Under the pieces are notes generated by a model, which saw only the letters and a program-made list of their open reading frames with translations, was not told the DNA's origin and did no database searches. This document shows, piece after piece, positions 21,167 to 31,160 of a stretch of DNA of 64,000 nucleotides (its first letter is position 1; each line of letters starts with the position of its first letter). The stretch covers positions 992,001 through 1,056,000 of the forward strand of contig OZ037889.1 in assembly GCA_964035575.1 (NCBI GenBank), read 5' to 3'. This stretch comes from Rhynchopus sp. YZ270_cl-10. Taxonomy: Eukaryota > Euglenozoa > Diplonemea > Diplonemida > Diplonemidae. Position numbers and translations under genes: made by a program.

Positions 21167-23104
21167 ATGCGCTGTGCGTTCATCATCGGATGGGCTGCCT
21201 GTGTGGCAGCTCTTGGCCCAGTCGCTGACCCCATGCCTGTTGACCCACGTCCGGCGATGAACGTGACAGGCTCTGTGAGTCTGGACAAGGACGACAAGGA
21301 CGTGAACAACACTGGCTCGCAGGACAACACGACCCGCCCAGTGGACCCCGTTGACCCCACGATGCCTGTTGACCCACGCCCGGCGATGAACGGCACTGGC
21401 TCGCAGGACAACGTGACACGCTCTGTAAGTCTGGACAAAGACGACAGGGACATGAACGGCACTGTCTCGCAGGACAACGTGGCACACACTGTGAGCCTGA
21501 ACAAGGACGACAAGGATATGAACAACACTGGCTCGCAGGACAATGCGGCACGCTCTGTGAGTCTGGACAAGGACGACAAGAACGTGAACGGCACTGGCTC
21601 GCAGGACAACGTGGCACGCTCTGTGAGTTTGGACAAGGACGACAAGGACATGAACAACACTGGCTCGCAGGACAAGATGACGCACTCTGTGAGTCTGGAC
21701 AAGGATGGGAAGGACAACACAGACGACAAGGACGACATCCCCAAGAGGGAACGATGCACTGGCGAGGTGTCGAAGTGGGGCAAGCAGGAGCAGGAGTTCT
21801 GCTGCACGACACTGAACATCGGCTGCGGCACGGCACCACTCTTCAGCTGCAACACGACTGACGTCCCCGCCACACAGTGGAGCGCCAACCAGTCTGAGTT
21901 CTGCTGCCTGCGCCACACTGTTGGGTGCGCCGCTGTGACCCATACACTCTTCGACTGTGCATGGTCCGACAGCACCGCACCCTGGAGCCACGAGCAGCGT
22001 GAGTACTGCTGCGAGGTCGAGAACGTGCGCTGCCCCGACCAGACCGCACAGGACAAGACGACGGAGGAGGCACGCTGCGAGGCTGCTGCAACTGCCGGCA
22101 CACTCCAGGACAGCACTGCATGCTGCAGGGACTTTGGTGTGGGCTGTGCTGCACCCTCCGACTTCAACTGCTCTGCGGGCAACCTTGCTTCGTGGACGGA
22201 TGCGAAGCAGTTCTTCTGCTGCCGTGAGAAGGACGTCTGTGCGATGCGCTGCAACCGTGCGGACATTGCTGCAGGCGACGTGACTGCCTCCCAGGCTGCC
22301 TTCTGCTGCGACAGCAAGGGTCTTGGCTGCTCTGCGAACACCACTGCCACACAGACACAGCGCGACGTCGACGCAGCAACCAAGGACGCAACGAAGCACA
22401 AGCGTGCCCTCCGCCTTGTCGTCAAGGAGGCTGTGGAGGACCTCCTCGAGAACCCCAAGAAGATGCTCCGCCGTCTCCGTTGGGCCATCCTCGGTGCCTC
22501 TGCACTCCTCCAGGCAAAGCCCAGCCGCCTCATCGTCACTGCCATGGGTGGTCTCCTCCCCAACGGCTCTGTCCCCACTGGAGCTTCGAAGTTCACACTC
22601 AACGTCCACCGCTCCTGGAACGAGGAACTCAACGCCGAAGAAACGGCTCTCATCAGCACCCTCACCCTCACCATCAACACCAACCGTGGTGCAGATGTTC
22701 TCCAATCTGCCTCGGCAGATGGGTCTTTTGTGGAGTACACTGTGCAGGATGGAAGCGAAGGTACTGTTGAGGCTGCTGTGGGGGAGATTGAGGGGAAGGT
22801 GGAGGGGGGATCTTTGTCGGGCAGCGGACAGGGCAAGGATGTGATGGTGTTTGGGTCTATGGGTACGAAAGGGGAGAAGACGGAGAAGACGGAGGAGGAG
22901 GTGTCCGCGAAGACATGGCTCACTGCCTTGGTGAGTATCGTGGGTGCACTGTGTGCAGGTGGTGTTGTGGCAGCAGTTGTGGTGCAGAGACGCCAGGAGA
23001 AGAACGCAGGCGATTCAAGCAACGCTATCTCTGAGATGCACGGTGCCGACAACGAGGCCCTCTATGCCGCTGCCTCTGCTGAAGCAGGCCAGATGGTCCT
23101 CTGA
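21167..23104 (+). CDS. Cysteine-rich type I surface protein A with DKDDKD repeats
   Basis: 645 residues, not a family I can name. A signal peptide (MRCAFIIGWAACVAALGPV) leads into a repeat region (about 20-185) with about six diverged copies of a 22-residue unit containing GSQDNVARSVSLDKDDKD. Each unit carries N-G-T or N-N-T glycosylation sequons. The Asp-rich cores could bind calcium (inference). Next come six tandem modules of about 30 residues with the pattern C-x(n)-W-x(3-5)-Q-x-x-F/Y-C-C-x(5-8)-C. A largely cysteine-free domain (about 400-560) follows, then a membrane segment near 582-605 (LVSIVGALCAGGVVAAVVV) and a short tail. The body is nearly identical to gene B, but the stalk is unrelated. 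It most likely sits on the cell surface with the cysteine modules outside. Confidence 0.85.
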   Translation: MRCAFIIGWAACVAALGPVADPMPVDPRPAMNVTGSVSLDKDDKDVNNTGSQDNTTRPVDPVDPTMPVDPRPAMNGTGSQDNVTRSVSLDKDDRDMNGTVSQDNVAHTVSLNKDDKDMNNTGSQDNAARSVSLDKDDKNVNGTGSQDNVARSVSLDKDDKDMNNTGSQDKMTHSVSLDKDGKDNTDDKDDIPKRERCTGEVSKWGKQEQEFCCTTLNIGCGTAPLFSCNTTDVPATQWSANQSEFCCLRHTVGCAAVTHTLFDCAWSDSTAPWSHEQREYCCEVENVRCPDQTAQDKTTEEARCEAAATAGTLQDSTACCRDFGVGCAAPSDFNCSAGNLASWTDAKQFFCCREKDVCAMRCNRADIAAGDVTASQAAFCCDSKGLGCSANTTATQTQRDVDAATKDATKHKRALRLVVKEAVEDLLENPKKMLRRLRWAILGASALLQAKPSRLIVTAMGGLLPNGSVPTGASKFTLNVHRSWNEELNAEETALISTLTLTINTNRGADVLQSASADGSFVEYTVQDGSEGTVEAAVGEIEGKVEGGSLSGSGQGKDVMVFGSMGTKGEKTEKTEEEVSAKTWLTALVSIVGALCAGGVVAAVVVQRRQEKNAGDSSNAISEMHGADNEALYAAASAEAGQMVL

Positions 23105-24918
23105 TGAGGTTTTCGATAGGATCCGCCAACTCTCCCTAAGATTTGTGTGTTCATTAGGTGTGGCAACTAACGTCTTAAAATAATGTGAGAGAGAAAGAAC
23201 AGGTCTACAGACTATACCTCCTTACAGTTGAAAAGAACTTTGCCTGTCGCAATATTAATTTGTTGTGGCAGGGCAACGAGTATTCCTTGTGCAGTGGCAG
23301 TGTTCTGACAGTGGTCAGGACACATATATCGACAAAAAGAACATACATCGTACCGTACGATAACCCCCCCCTCCCTTCTCACCCTCCCGAGTGAGTGTGT
23401 TTGCACTTTCCATTTTTCCTCCCCTCGCTTAGCGAGTGCTTAGCATTTTTTTTTTTTTTTTTTGTCTTGTCTTTTTGCAAAAAATACTCTTCTCGACGGA
23501 TTTTGCATCTTTTCATTCCCTGTACCCTATTATACCTTCTATTCAGTAGAATAGAGAGTATATGAAACAATCTTTTTCATTCCCAGTCAGGCGGGGTTTT
23601 TTTTGTTCCAATTTGAAGCCGTTTGTCAGAGTTTTTTTTTCTCCTTTGTAATTCTGCACGATGCCACACTGCCACATTTCGCCTGCTAAAACCGAACACA
23701 ATAAAGAGTGAACGCTGTCTAGGCATATAGCACCAATCCAACAGAACTGTCAATAAAATGATGGATGATGCGATCTTTGGCGGCAGTCGTACACAATGTG
23801 GTTTTACAAGGAAAAACAAAGCACACCTACACAAAGTCTACCCCTGTTTTTTTCCCCCTCTTCTTTTTCCCGCTTTTTTTCCTCCTTTTTTTAGAAGAAA
23901 AATATGCTCTTGTAGTGTACTGCACTCTTTTTTTGGGTCCACACAGATTTCAAAAAAGGACGAATATTGTTTCTGTGTATGTGAAGGGCACTCCCCCGTG
24001 GAGGCCAGCACTTACGTTACCGCGCGCTTCTTATATTTGTTTTAAAAATCAGATGTCAGACCAAGTTCCCGAAGTTTCATCTTAAGTATGTCTTGGTCTA
24101 TCTTGTAATGTATCCATTCGTGTGATGTTGAGTACTGAGCCCATCTTCTTGGTGGTGATTTTGTCGATACAACCAGGGGTTGCCTCCTAACAAAAGTTCT
24201 GTTGATGTTCAACAGAACTTTTTTGGAAAAATAAAAAGAAAAGAAAGCAAAAGAGAAAAAACGGCTGCGTGCAGACCATCTTGTTGTAAGGTGGCTGACC
24301 GTTTTTTCCAGATTACCTCAATGTGGGGTAAGTGGACCAGATACCCAACACTACAGGGTCCTTAATATTTAAACTGTTATATCGACATGGTGCAAACACC
24401 TTGTTACATTTAGTGCAACCATTTTATATTTTTTTCAAAATAGTAATCAAAAGACATTTCCCTCTCAACACACGCTTCTTCAAACGAGACATCAAAAAAT
24501 ACCCCCCTCTTGAAATGTTTTAGGTTTGCTGCTCTTCTTTTTGGGGTGCCTACATCCGCAGAGCGTTTTTACTTACTACCTATTAAAAAATTGGATTTCA
24601 TCTTATAAACTTTTCTTTCTTTTTTTCTTTTTTTCTTTTTAAATTGGACAACACAACTATTCTGTTTTCCCTCTGCATCCGAATTTTTTTCTTCTTTTGT
24701 ATCACCTTGCAGCCCACAATGCGTTCTTTGCCATGGAAACCTCCATGGGAAAGAAATAGCAGCCAGGCAGAGGGTAAAAAAAGGGGGAAACTTATGGAAT
24801 AGCTGCGTTGCTTCATTACCTTCTTTTAAAAGAAAGCACCTCCCCTCCCCGCTCTCTCCTTTTATATTATGCTAGTGGACTACTCCGCAAAAGGTTTTGC
24901 TCATCGTTTTATTGCAAT
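23105..24918. other. 3' flank of gene A, duplicated after gene B
   Basis: No gene is supported. Many blocks match the flank after gene B (29039-30560) in the same order: GGTTTTCGATA, ACAATATTAATTTGTTGTGG-like sequence, TTCATTCCCAGTCAGGCGGG, GACCAAGTTCCCGAAGTTTC, CGTGCAGACCATCTTGTTGT, and CCCTCTCAACACACGCTTCT. They are separated by indels. A family 11 hairpin motif is at 23521-23571. A family 2 tail (TTTCATCTTATAAACTTTTC) is near 24594. Confidence 0.7.
23521..23571 (+). repeat. Family 11 conserved hairpin motif, copy 1
   Basis: ACCCTATTATACCTTCTATT followed by CAGTAGAATAG and GTATATGAAACAATC. It contains a perfect stem, CTATTC-AGTA-GAATAG. The other copies are at 55573-55624 and 57788-57837. 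Confidence 0.8.
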
Positions 24919-25113
24919 GACGTCGCCTTCGAAGAGGTGACCACAGAAGACACCCCGCCCGAGAGCCCTTCCTCTCCAAAGAGTGACAACACCGCGAAGG
25001 GGTTGTTTGAAAGCTCTGTTGTGTCTCCGGAGGAAGAGGAAGAGGTGCTGCCTTCTCCGGAGAAGAAGGAGAAGAAGCGCAAGGAGAGGCGAAAGGAAAA
25101 GGAGAAGGAGAAG
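24919..25113 (+). pseudogene. Duplicated fragment of the FYVE gene
   Basis: By eye, all 195 bases match 19723-19917 of the FYVE gene, from DVAFEEVTTEDTPPES into the Lys/Glu-rich helix. It has neither the FYVE finger nor the 3' end, and its frame stops at 25128 after 14 bases of filler. Directly beyond, from 25128, comes the copied 5' flank of gene A. It looks like the left edge of the segmental duplication that made gene B, with about 1.07 kb missing between the two source pieces. It is unlikely to make a functional protein. Confidence 0.9.
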
Positions 25114-25127
25114 GAGAAGGGCTTGTA

Positions 25128-25309
25128 GGTATCAAGGTGTCCGCAGTGTACTGTGTAAGGTGCCTGTCATGTAGTGTGCGTGTGTGGCGTGTTCCCACAC
25201 ACCACAGCCACTCTAGCATAGCGCAAGATGCATAACGCCGTGTCACATCCCCACCCAGTGTCGTCATCCCTTCACACAGAATTTCTCGTACACAAAAAGA
25301 ACCCAAACA
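25128..25309 (+). promoter_or_regulatory. Copied 5' flank and leader of gene B
   Basis: 182 bases collinear with 20985-21166 before gene A, with no visible indels. They include the pyrimidine/AG acceptor (25278-25279) and the AAAAAGAACCCAAACA leader before the ATG. Keeping this flank while the downstream flanks diverged suggests it carries what is needed for expression or RNA processing. Confidence 0.7.
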
Positions 25310-28300
25310 ATGCGCTGTGCGCTCATCATCGGATGGGCTGCCTGTGTGGCAGCTCTTGGCCCAGTCACAGTGTCTGGTGCAGGCCCGAACGTCACTAACC
25401 GCACTACGCCTGTGAACAACACTGGATCCAACACGACCCGCCCAGTGGACCCCGTTGACCCTGTGCAGGCAGGAAATGGAACTAACACCACGACACCTGT
25501 TCCCGTGCAGGCTGGTAATGGAACCAACACCACGACACCCGTTCCCGTGCAGGCAGGAAATGGAAGCAACACCACGACACCTGTTCCCGTGCAGGCAGGA
25601 AATGGAACCAACACCACGACACCTGTTCCCGTGCAGGCTGGTAATGGAACCAACACCACGACACCCGTTCCCGTGCAGGCAGGAAATGGAACCAACACCA
25701 CGACACCCGTTCCCGTGCAGGCAGGAAATGGAAGCAACACCACGACACCTGTTCCCGTGCAGGCTGGTAATGGAACCAACACCACGACACCCGTTCCCGT
25801 GCAGGCTGGTAATGGAACCAACACCACGACACCCGCTCCCGTGCAGGCAGGAAATGGAACCAACACCACGACACCCGTTCCCGTGCAGGCAGGTAATGGA
25901 ACCAACACCACGACACCTGTTCCCGTGCAGGCTGGTAATGGAAGCAACACCACGACACCCGTTCCCGTGCAGGCAGGAAATGGAACTAACACCACGACAC
26001 CTGTTCCCGTGCAGGCTGGTAATGGAACCAACACCACGACACCCGCTCCCGTGCAGGCAGGAAATGGAACCAACACCACGACACCTGTTCCCGTGCAGGC
26101 TGGTAATGGAACCAACACCACGACACCCGTTCCCGTGCAGGCAGGAAATGGAAGCAACACCACGACACCTGTTCCCGTGCAGGCTGGTAATGGAAGCAAC
26201 ACCACGACACCTGTTCCCGTGCAGGCAGGAAATGGAACTAACACCACGACACCTGTTCCCGTGCAGGCTGGTAATGGAACCAACACCACGACACCCGTTC
26301 CCGTGCAGGCAGGAAATGGAAGCAACACCACGACACCTGTTCCCGTGCAGGCTGGTAATGGAACCAACACCACGACACCCGTTCCCGTGCAGGCTGGTAA
26401 TGGAACCAACACCACGACACCCGCTCCCGTGCAGGCAGGTAATGGAACCAACACCACGACACCTGTTCCCGTGCAGGCTGGTAATGGAAGCAACACCACG
26501 ACACCCGTTCCCGTGCAGGCAGGAAATGGAACCAACACCACGACACCCGTTCCCGTGCAGGCAGGTAATGGAACCAACACCACGACACCTGTTCCCGTGC
26601 AGGCTGGTAATGGAAGCAACACCACGACACCCGTTCCCGTGCAGGCAGGAAATGGAACTAACACCACGACACCTGTTCCCGTGCAGGCTGGTAATGGAAC
26701 CAACACCACGACACCCGCTCCCGTGCAGGCTGGTAATGGAACCAACACCACGACACCTGTTCCCGTGCAGGCTGGTAATGGAACCAACACCACGACACCC
26801 GTTCCCGTGCAGGCAGGAAATGGAAGCAACACCACGACACCTGTTCCCGTGCAGGCTGGTAATGGAAGCAACACCACGACACCCGTTCCCGTGCAGGCAG
26901 GAAATGGAACCAACACCACGACACCCGTTCCCGTGCAGGCTGGTAATGGAAGCAACACCACGACACCTGTTCCCGTGCAGGCTGGTAATGGAAGCAACAC
27001 CACGACACCCGTTCCCGTGCAGGCTGGTAATGGAACCAACACCACGACACCTGTTCCCGTGCAGGCTGGTAATGGAACCAACACCACGACACCTGTTCCC
27101 GTGCAGGCAGGAAATGGAAGCAACACCACGACACCCGTTCCCGTGCAGGCTGGTAATGGAACCAACACCACGACACCCGTTCCCGTGCAGGCAGGAAATG
27201 GAAGCAACACCACGACACCCGTTCCCGTGCAGGCTGGTAATGGAACCAACACCACGACACCCGTTCCCGTGCAGGCAGGAAATGGAAGCAACACCACGAC
27301 ACCCGTTCCCGTGCAGGCAGGAAATGGAAGCAACACCACGACACCCGTTCCCGTGCAGGCTGGTAATGGAAGCAACACCACGACACCTGTTCCCGTGCAG
27401 GCTGGTAATGGAACCAACACCACGACACCTGTTCCCGTGCAGGCTGGTAATGGAACCAACACCACGACACCCGTTCCCGTGCAGGCAGGAAATGGAACCA
27501 ACACCACGACACCTGTTCCCGTGCAGGCTGGTAATGGAACTAACACCACGCGCCCTGTTGACCCACGCCCGTCGGTGAACAACACTGGCTCGCAGGACAA
27601 GATGACGCACTCTGTGAGTCTGGACAAGGATGGGAAGGACACCACAGACGACAAGGACGATATCCCCAAGAGGGAGCGCTGCACCGGCGAGGTGTCGAAG
27701 TGGGGCAAGAAGGAGCAGGAGTTCTGCTGCACGACACTGAACATCGGCTGCGGTACGGCACCACTCTTCAGCTGCAACACGACCGACGTCCCCGCCACAC
27801 AGTGGAGCGCCAACCAGTCTGAGTTCTGCTGCCTGCGCCACACTGTTGGGTGCGCCGCTGTGACCCAGACACTCTTCGACTGTGCATGGTCCGACAGCAC
27901 CGCACCCTGGAGCCACGAGCAGCGTGAGTACTGCTGCGAGGTCGAGAACGTGCGCTGCCCCGACCAGACCGCACAGGACAAGACGACGGAGGAGGCACGC
28001 TGCGAGGCTGCTGCAACTGCCGGCACACTCCAGGACAGCACTGCATGCTGCAGGGACTTTGGTGTGGGCTGTGCTGCACCCTCCGACTTCAACTGCTCTG
28101 CGGGCAACCTTGCTTCGTGGACGGATGCGAAGCAGTTCTTCTGCTGCCGTGAGAAGGACGTCTGTGCGATGCGCTGCAACCGTGCGGACATTGCTGCAGG
28201 CGACGTGACTGCCTCCCAGGCTGCCTTCTGCTGCGACAGCAAGGGTCTTGGCTGCTCTGCGAACACCACTGCCACACAGACACAGCGCGACGTCGACGCA

Positions 28301-29038
28301 GCAACCAAGGACGCAACGAAGCACAAGCGTGCCCTCCGCCTTGTCGTCAAGGAGGCTGTGGAGGACCTCCTCGAGAACCCCAAGAAGATGCTCCGCCGTC
28401 TCCGTTGGGCCATCCTCGGTGCCTCTGCACTCCTCCAGGCAAAGCCCAGCCGCCTCATCGTCACTGCCATGGGTGGTCTCCTCCCCAACGGCTCTGTCCC
28501 CACTGGAGCTTCGAAGTTCACACTCAACGTCCACCGCTCCTGGAACGAGGAACTCAACGCCGAAGAAACGGCTCTCATCAGCACCCTCACCCTCACCATC
28601 AACACCAACCGTGGTGCAGATGTTCTCCAATCTGCCTCGGCAGATGGGTCTTTTGTGGAGTACACTGTGCAGGACGGAAGCGAGGGTACTGTTGAGGCTG
28701 CTGTGGGGGAGATTGAGGGGAAGGTGGAGGGGGGGTCTTTGTCGGGCAACGGACAGGGCAAGGATGTGGCAGTACTTGCGTCTGTGGGTACGAACGGGGA
28801 GAAGACGAAGAAGATGGAGGAGGAGGAGAAGTCTTCGAAGACATGGCTCATCGCCTTGGTGAGTATCGTGGGTGCGCTGTGTGCAGGTGGTGTTGTGGCA
28901 GCAGTTGTGGTGCAGAGACGCCAGGAGAGCAAGAAGAACACAGGCCAGTTTGGCAATGCGGTCTGCGAGATGCACAGTGTCGACCCAGAAGCTCTCTATG
29001 AGACCGCATCCATCGACATGGATGCTCCCCTTCTTTGA
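25310..29038 (+). CDS. Cysteine-rich type I surface protein B with 50-unit TNTTTP stalk
   Basis: 1,242 residues, a paralogue of gene A. The signal peptide (MRCALIIGWAACVAALGPV) is followed by a spacer and 50 tandem copies of VPVQAGNGTNTTTP (about 52-750). Each unit has two N-glycosylation sequons (N-G-T/S and N-T-T) and Thr/Pro-rich, mucin-like sequence, so the stalk should be extended and heavily glycosylated. After a short piece of A-type repeat (NNTGSQDKMTHSVSLDKDGK) come the six CC modules and the second domain, nearly identical to A even at synonymous sites. They diverge again just before the membrane segment (LVSIVGALCAGGVVAAVVV) and in the short tail. Long frames on the opposite strand and in frame +2 are by-products of the stop-free repeat. 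Surface location is predicted; ligand and function are unknown. Confidence 0.88.
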   Translation: MRCALIIGWAACVAALGPVTVSGAGPNVTNRTTPVNNTGSNTTRPVDPVDPVQAGNGTNTTTPVPVQAGNGTNTTTPVPVQAGNGSNTTTPVPVQAGNGTNTTTPVPVQAGNGTNTTTPVPVQAGNGTNTTTPVPVQAGNGSNTTTPVPVQAGNGTNTTTPVPVQAGNGTNTTTPAPVQAGNGTNTTTPVPVQAGNGTNTTTPVPVQAGNGSNTTTPVPVQAGNGTNTTTPVPVQAGNGTNTTTPAPVQAGNGTNTTTPVPVQAGNGTNTTTPVPVQAGNGSNTTTPVPVQAGNGSNTTTPVPVQAGNGTNTTTPVPVQAGNGTNTTTPVPVQAGNGSNTTTPVPVQAGNGTNTTTPVPVQAGNGTNTTTPAPVQAGNGTNTTTPVPVQAGNGSNTTTPVPVQAGNGTNTTTPVPVQAGNGTNTTTPVPVQAGNGSNTTTPVPVQAGNGTNTTTPVPVQAGNGTNTTTPAPVQAGNGTNTTTPVPVQAGNGTNTTTPVPVQAGNGSNTTTPVPVQAGNGSNTTTPVPVQAGNGTNTTTPVPVQAGNGSNTTTPVPVQAGNGSNTTTPVPVQAGNGTNTTTPVPVQAGNGTNTTTPVPVQAGNGSNTTTPVPVQAGNGTNTTTPVPVQAGNGSNTTTPVPVQAGNGTNTTTPVPVQAGNGSNTTTPVPVQAGNGSNTTTPVPVQAGNGSNTTTPVPVQAGNGTNTTTPVPVQAGNGTNTTTPVPVQAGNGTNTTTPVPVQAGNGTNTTRPVDPRPSVNNTGSQDKMTHSVSLDKDGKDTTDDKDDIPKRERCTGEVSKWGKKEQEFCCTTLNIGCGTAPLFSCNTTDVPATQWSANQSEFCCLRHTVGCAAVTQTLFDCAWSDSTAPWSHEQREYCCEVENVRCPDQTAQDKTTEEARCEAAATAGTLQDSTACCRDFGVGCAAPSDFNCSAGNLASWTDAKQFFCCREKDVCAMRCNRADIAAGDVTASQAAFCCDSKGLGCSANTTATQTQRDVDAATKDATKHKRALRLVVKEAVEDLLENPKKMLRRLRWAILGASALLQAKPSRLIVTAMGGLLPNGSVPTGASKFTLNVHRSWNEELNAEETALISTLTLTINTNRGADVLQSASADGSFVEYTVQDGSEGTVEAAVGEIEGKVEGGSLSGNGQGKDVAVLASVGTNGEKTKKMEEEEKSSKTWLIALVSIVGALCAGGVVAAVVVQRRQESKKNTGQFGNAVCEMHSVDPEALYETASIDMDAPLL
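25463..27562 (+). repeat. Coding minisatellite, 50 x 42 bp
   Basis: Units begin GTGCAGGC(A/T)GG(A/T)AATGG and run from 25463 to about 27562 with no length variation. They vary at a few sites: GCAGGAAAT or GCTGGTAAT, ACC or AGC (Thr or Ser), CCT or CCC, and GTT or GCT (Val or Ala). The Ala variant ends units 9, 14, 23 and 30. Blocks of several units recur in the same order, suggesting higher-order duplication. Confidence 0.95.
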
Positions 29039-31120
29039 GGTTTTCGATAATATCCTTCACCTTTCCCTCCCTTTTTTTAAGTATTTGTGTGTTCATTAGG
29101 GTATGGTGGCCACTATCGTCTTGATTTGATTTGAGAAAAGAATGTCGCTTTACAGACTATACCTCCTTGCTCATACTCCAGTTGAAAAGAACTTTGCCAC
29201 CTGTCACAATATTAATTTGTTGTGGCCGAAAGGGCAAGGCACGCTTATTCCTTTAATTCTCCTTAAGGGATTCTGCCTTGTATTTGCCCTTTTTTTGAGT
29301 GTCATGGCATTGTGTAGCAGCAGTGTCCTGACACGGTGGTATGGACGTCGACTAAACAAAAAATAAGCAAAACCAAAAAAAAATAAATAAACCACTGAAC
29401 ATCATGCCTTACGATAACCCCCCCCTTCTTCCTTCTCCCCCCCTCGAGTGACTGTGTTTACACAGTTTCACATTCCCCTCATATTTCTGGAGTCTGCGTC
29501 TCTCAAAAGCGTTTGCACTTTCCATTGTTTTTCTCTTTCTCGCTTAGTGAGGGCTTAGCATTTTTTTTTTCCTTGCATTTTTTGCAAAATTCTTGACGGA
29601 TTTTGCATCTTTTTTTTCATTCCCAGTCAGGCGGGTTTTTTTGTTTCATTGAAATATTCGAAGCCGCTTGTCAGAGTTTTTTTCTTCTTTTGTAATTCTG
29701 CATGATGCCACACTGCTACATTTCGCCTGCTAAAACCCCCTACCCCCTACCCTCCCCTCTTTGATAACAAACACAATAAAGAGTGAACGCTGTCTAGGCA
29801 GATAACACTAACCCAACAGAACTGTCAATAAAACGAGGGTGGATGATGCAAGCTTTGGCGGCAGTCGTGCGCCATGTGGGGTTACAAAGGAAAAACAAAA
29901 CACTACTACACAACGTCTACCTCCCTGTTTCCCCCCCATCCTGTTCAAAAGATTTCTCTTTTTCTTTTCTTATTTTTTTTGCTCCCCTGATTTATTTTTC
30001 AGAAGAAAAATAAACACTTTGTAGTGTACTACGGATCTCTTTTGGGTGTCCACACTGAATATGCCCCTTTTTTGGAATGAGTTTTTGAACGTCCTTTGTG
30101 TGCTTTCTCTTCTTTGAATGGAAAGTACATGAAAGTAGTGAAATCAAATATGTCAGACCAAGTTCCCAAAGTTTCATCTTAAGTATGTCTTGGTATGCTA
30201 TCTTGTAATGTATCCATTCGTGTGTCTGTAGTACAGAGCCCATATTCTTGGTGGTGGTTTTGATACAAACAGCAAAAAGAAACAACCAAAAAAAAAAAAA
30301 GCAAATCACACGAAAAAATAAAACGGCTGCGTGCAGACCATCTTGTTGTAAGGTGGCTGACCGGTTTTTTTTTCTTTTTTCCAGATTACCTCAATGTGGG
30401 GTAACTATGTTGAACTGAATATTACCCAATAATAAGCAACACAGACATTTCCCTCTCAACACACGCTTCTTCAAACGAGGCAACAAAAAAAAAAACCTTT
30501 GTTTTTTTTTTTTTTTTTTTTTTTTTTTGGGGAGGTTTTCTTTTTTTGAGGTGACTACGTCCGCAAAGTCGTTTTCACTTACTACACTGTGGCTAGGGTG
30601 TGGGGATAGCTTACCCTCTCCCCTACGGCACGAGAGGCTTAGGTTTATCTTCTAAACCCTTTTTGCTTTTTTTAAACAACACAACTATTCTGCTTGTCCT
30701 CCGCGCTCGTATTTTTTTTTGTCCCACCTTGCAGCCCACAATGTGTTCTTTCCCACGGAAACATCCTTGGCAAAGAAATAGCAGTCAGGCAACAAGGAAA
30801 AGAAAAAAGGGAGGTAGGATACCTGTGTTACCTTCTTTTAGTAAAAAAGGCTACCAAAAAAAAAAAAAATATCGTGTAGTCAGCGTCACGCCTACCTCGG
30901 TAGGTTACAGTGAAAGAAAAAGGCATCCGCCCCCTTCCCTTCTCTTTTCTGTCAGGTGTAAACCTCGAAATGGATTGTAGGACTGCATGGTTGGGGTGTC
31001 CACCCCACAGTACATCCGGTCATTGTACCAAGGTACACTGTTCACGAGAGGGCTTTGTATTTCAAGTCAACTTTTCTTTTTGTACTTTTCATGACAGAAT
31101 ATTCCTCACTCCCCCTTTCG
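29039..31120. other. 3' flank of gene B and spacer
   Basis: No gene is supported. To about 30560 it is the diverged counterpart of the flank after gene A. A family 2 copy (GCACGAGAGGCTTAGGTTTA) lies at about 30626, long T runs at about 30500-30530, and a full family 1 copy at 30956-31067. Confidence 0.6.
30956..31067 (+). repeat. Dispersed repeat family 1, full copy
   Basis: Begins GTGTAAACCTCGAAATGGATT and ends TTTGTATTTCAAGTCAAC before a T-rich tract. It lies about 100 bases upstream of the next start codon. Confidence 0.85.
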
Positions 31121-31160
31121 ACAGAACAGAAAACAACGTCACTTCTTTCCCCCCCACCAA

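Noticed and set aside
25463-27562. CRISPR-like regular repeat
   Set aside because: Units are contiguous with no unique spacers, and they are translated. The same holds for the 45-bp array at 51679.
24872-28975. Very long open frames on the - strand and a 707-codon + frame across gene B
   Set aside because: They exist because the 42-bp repeat has no stop in several frames. Only the chosen frame has a signal peptide, glycosylation sequons, cysteine modules and a membrane segment.
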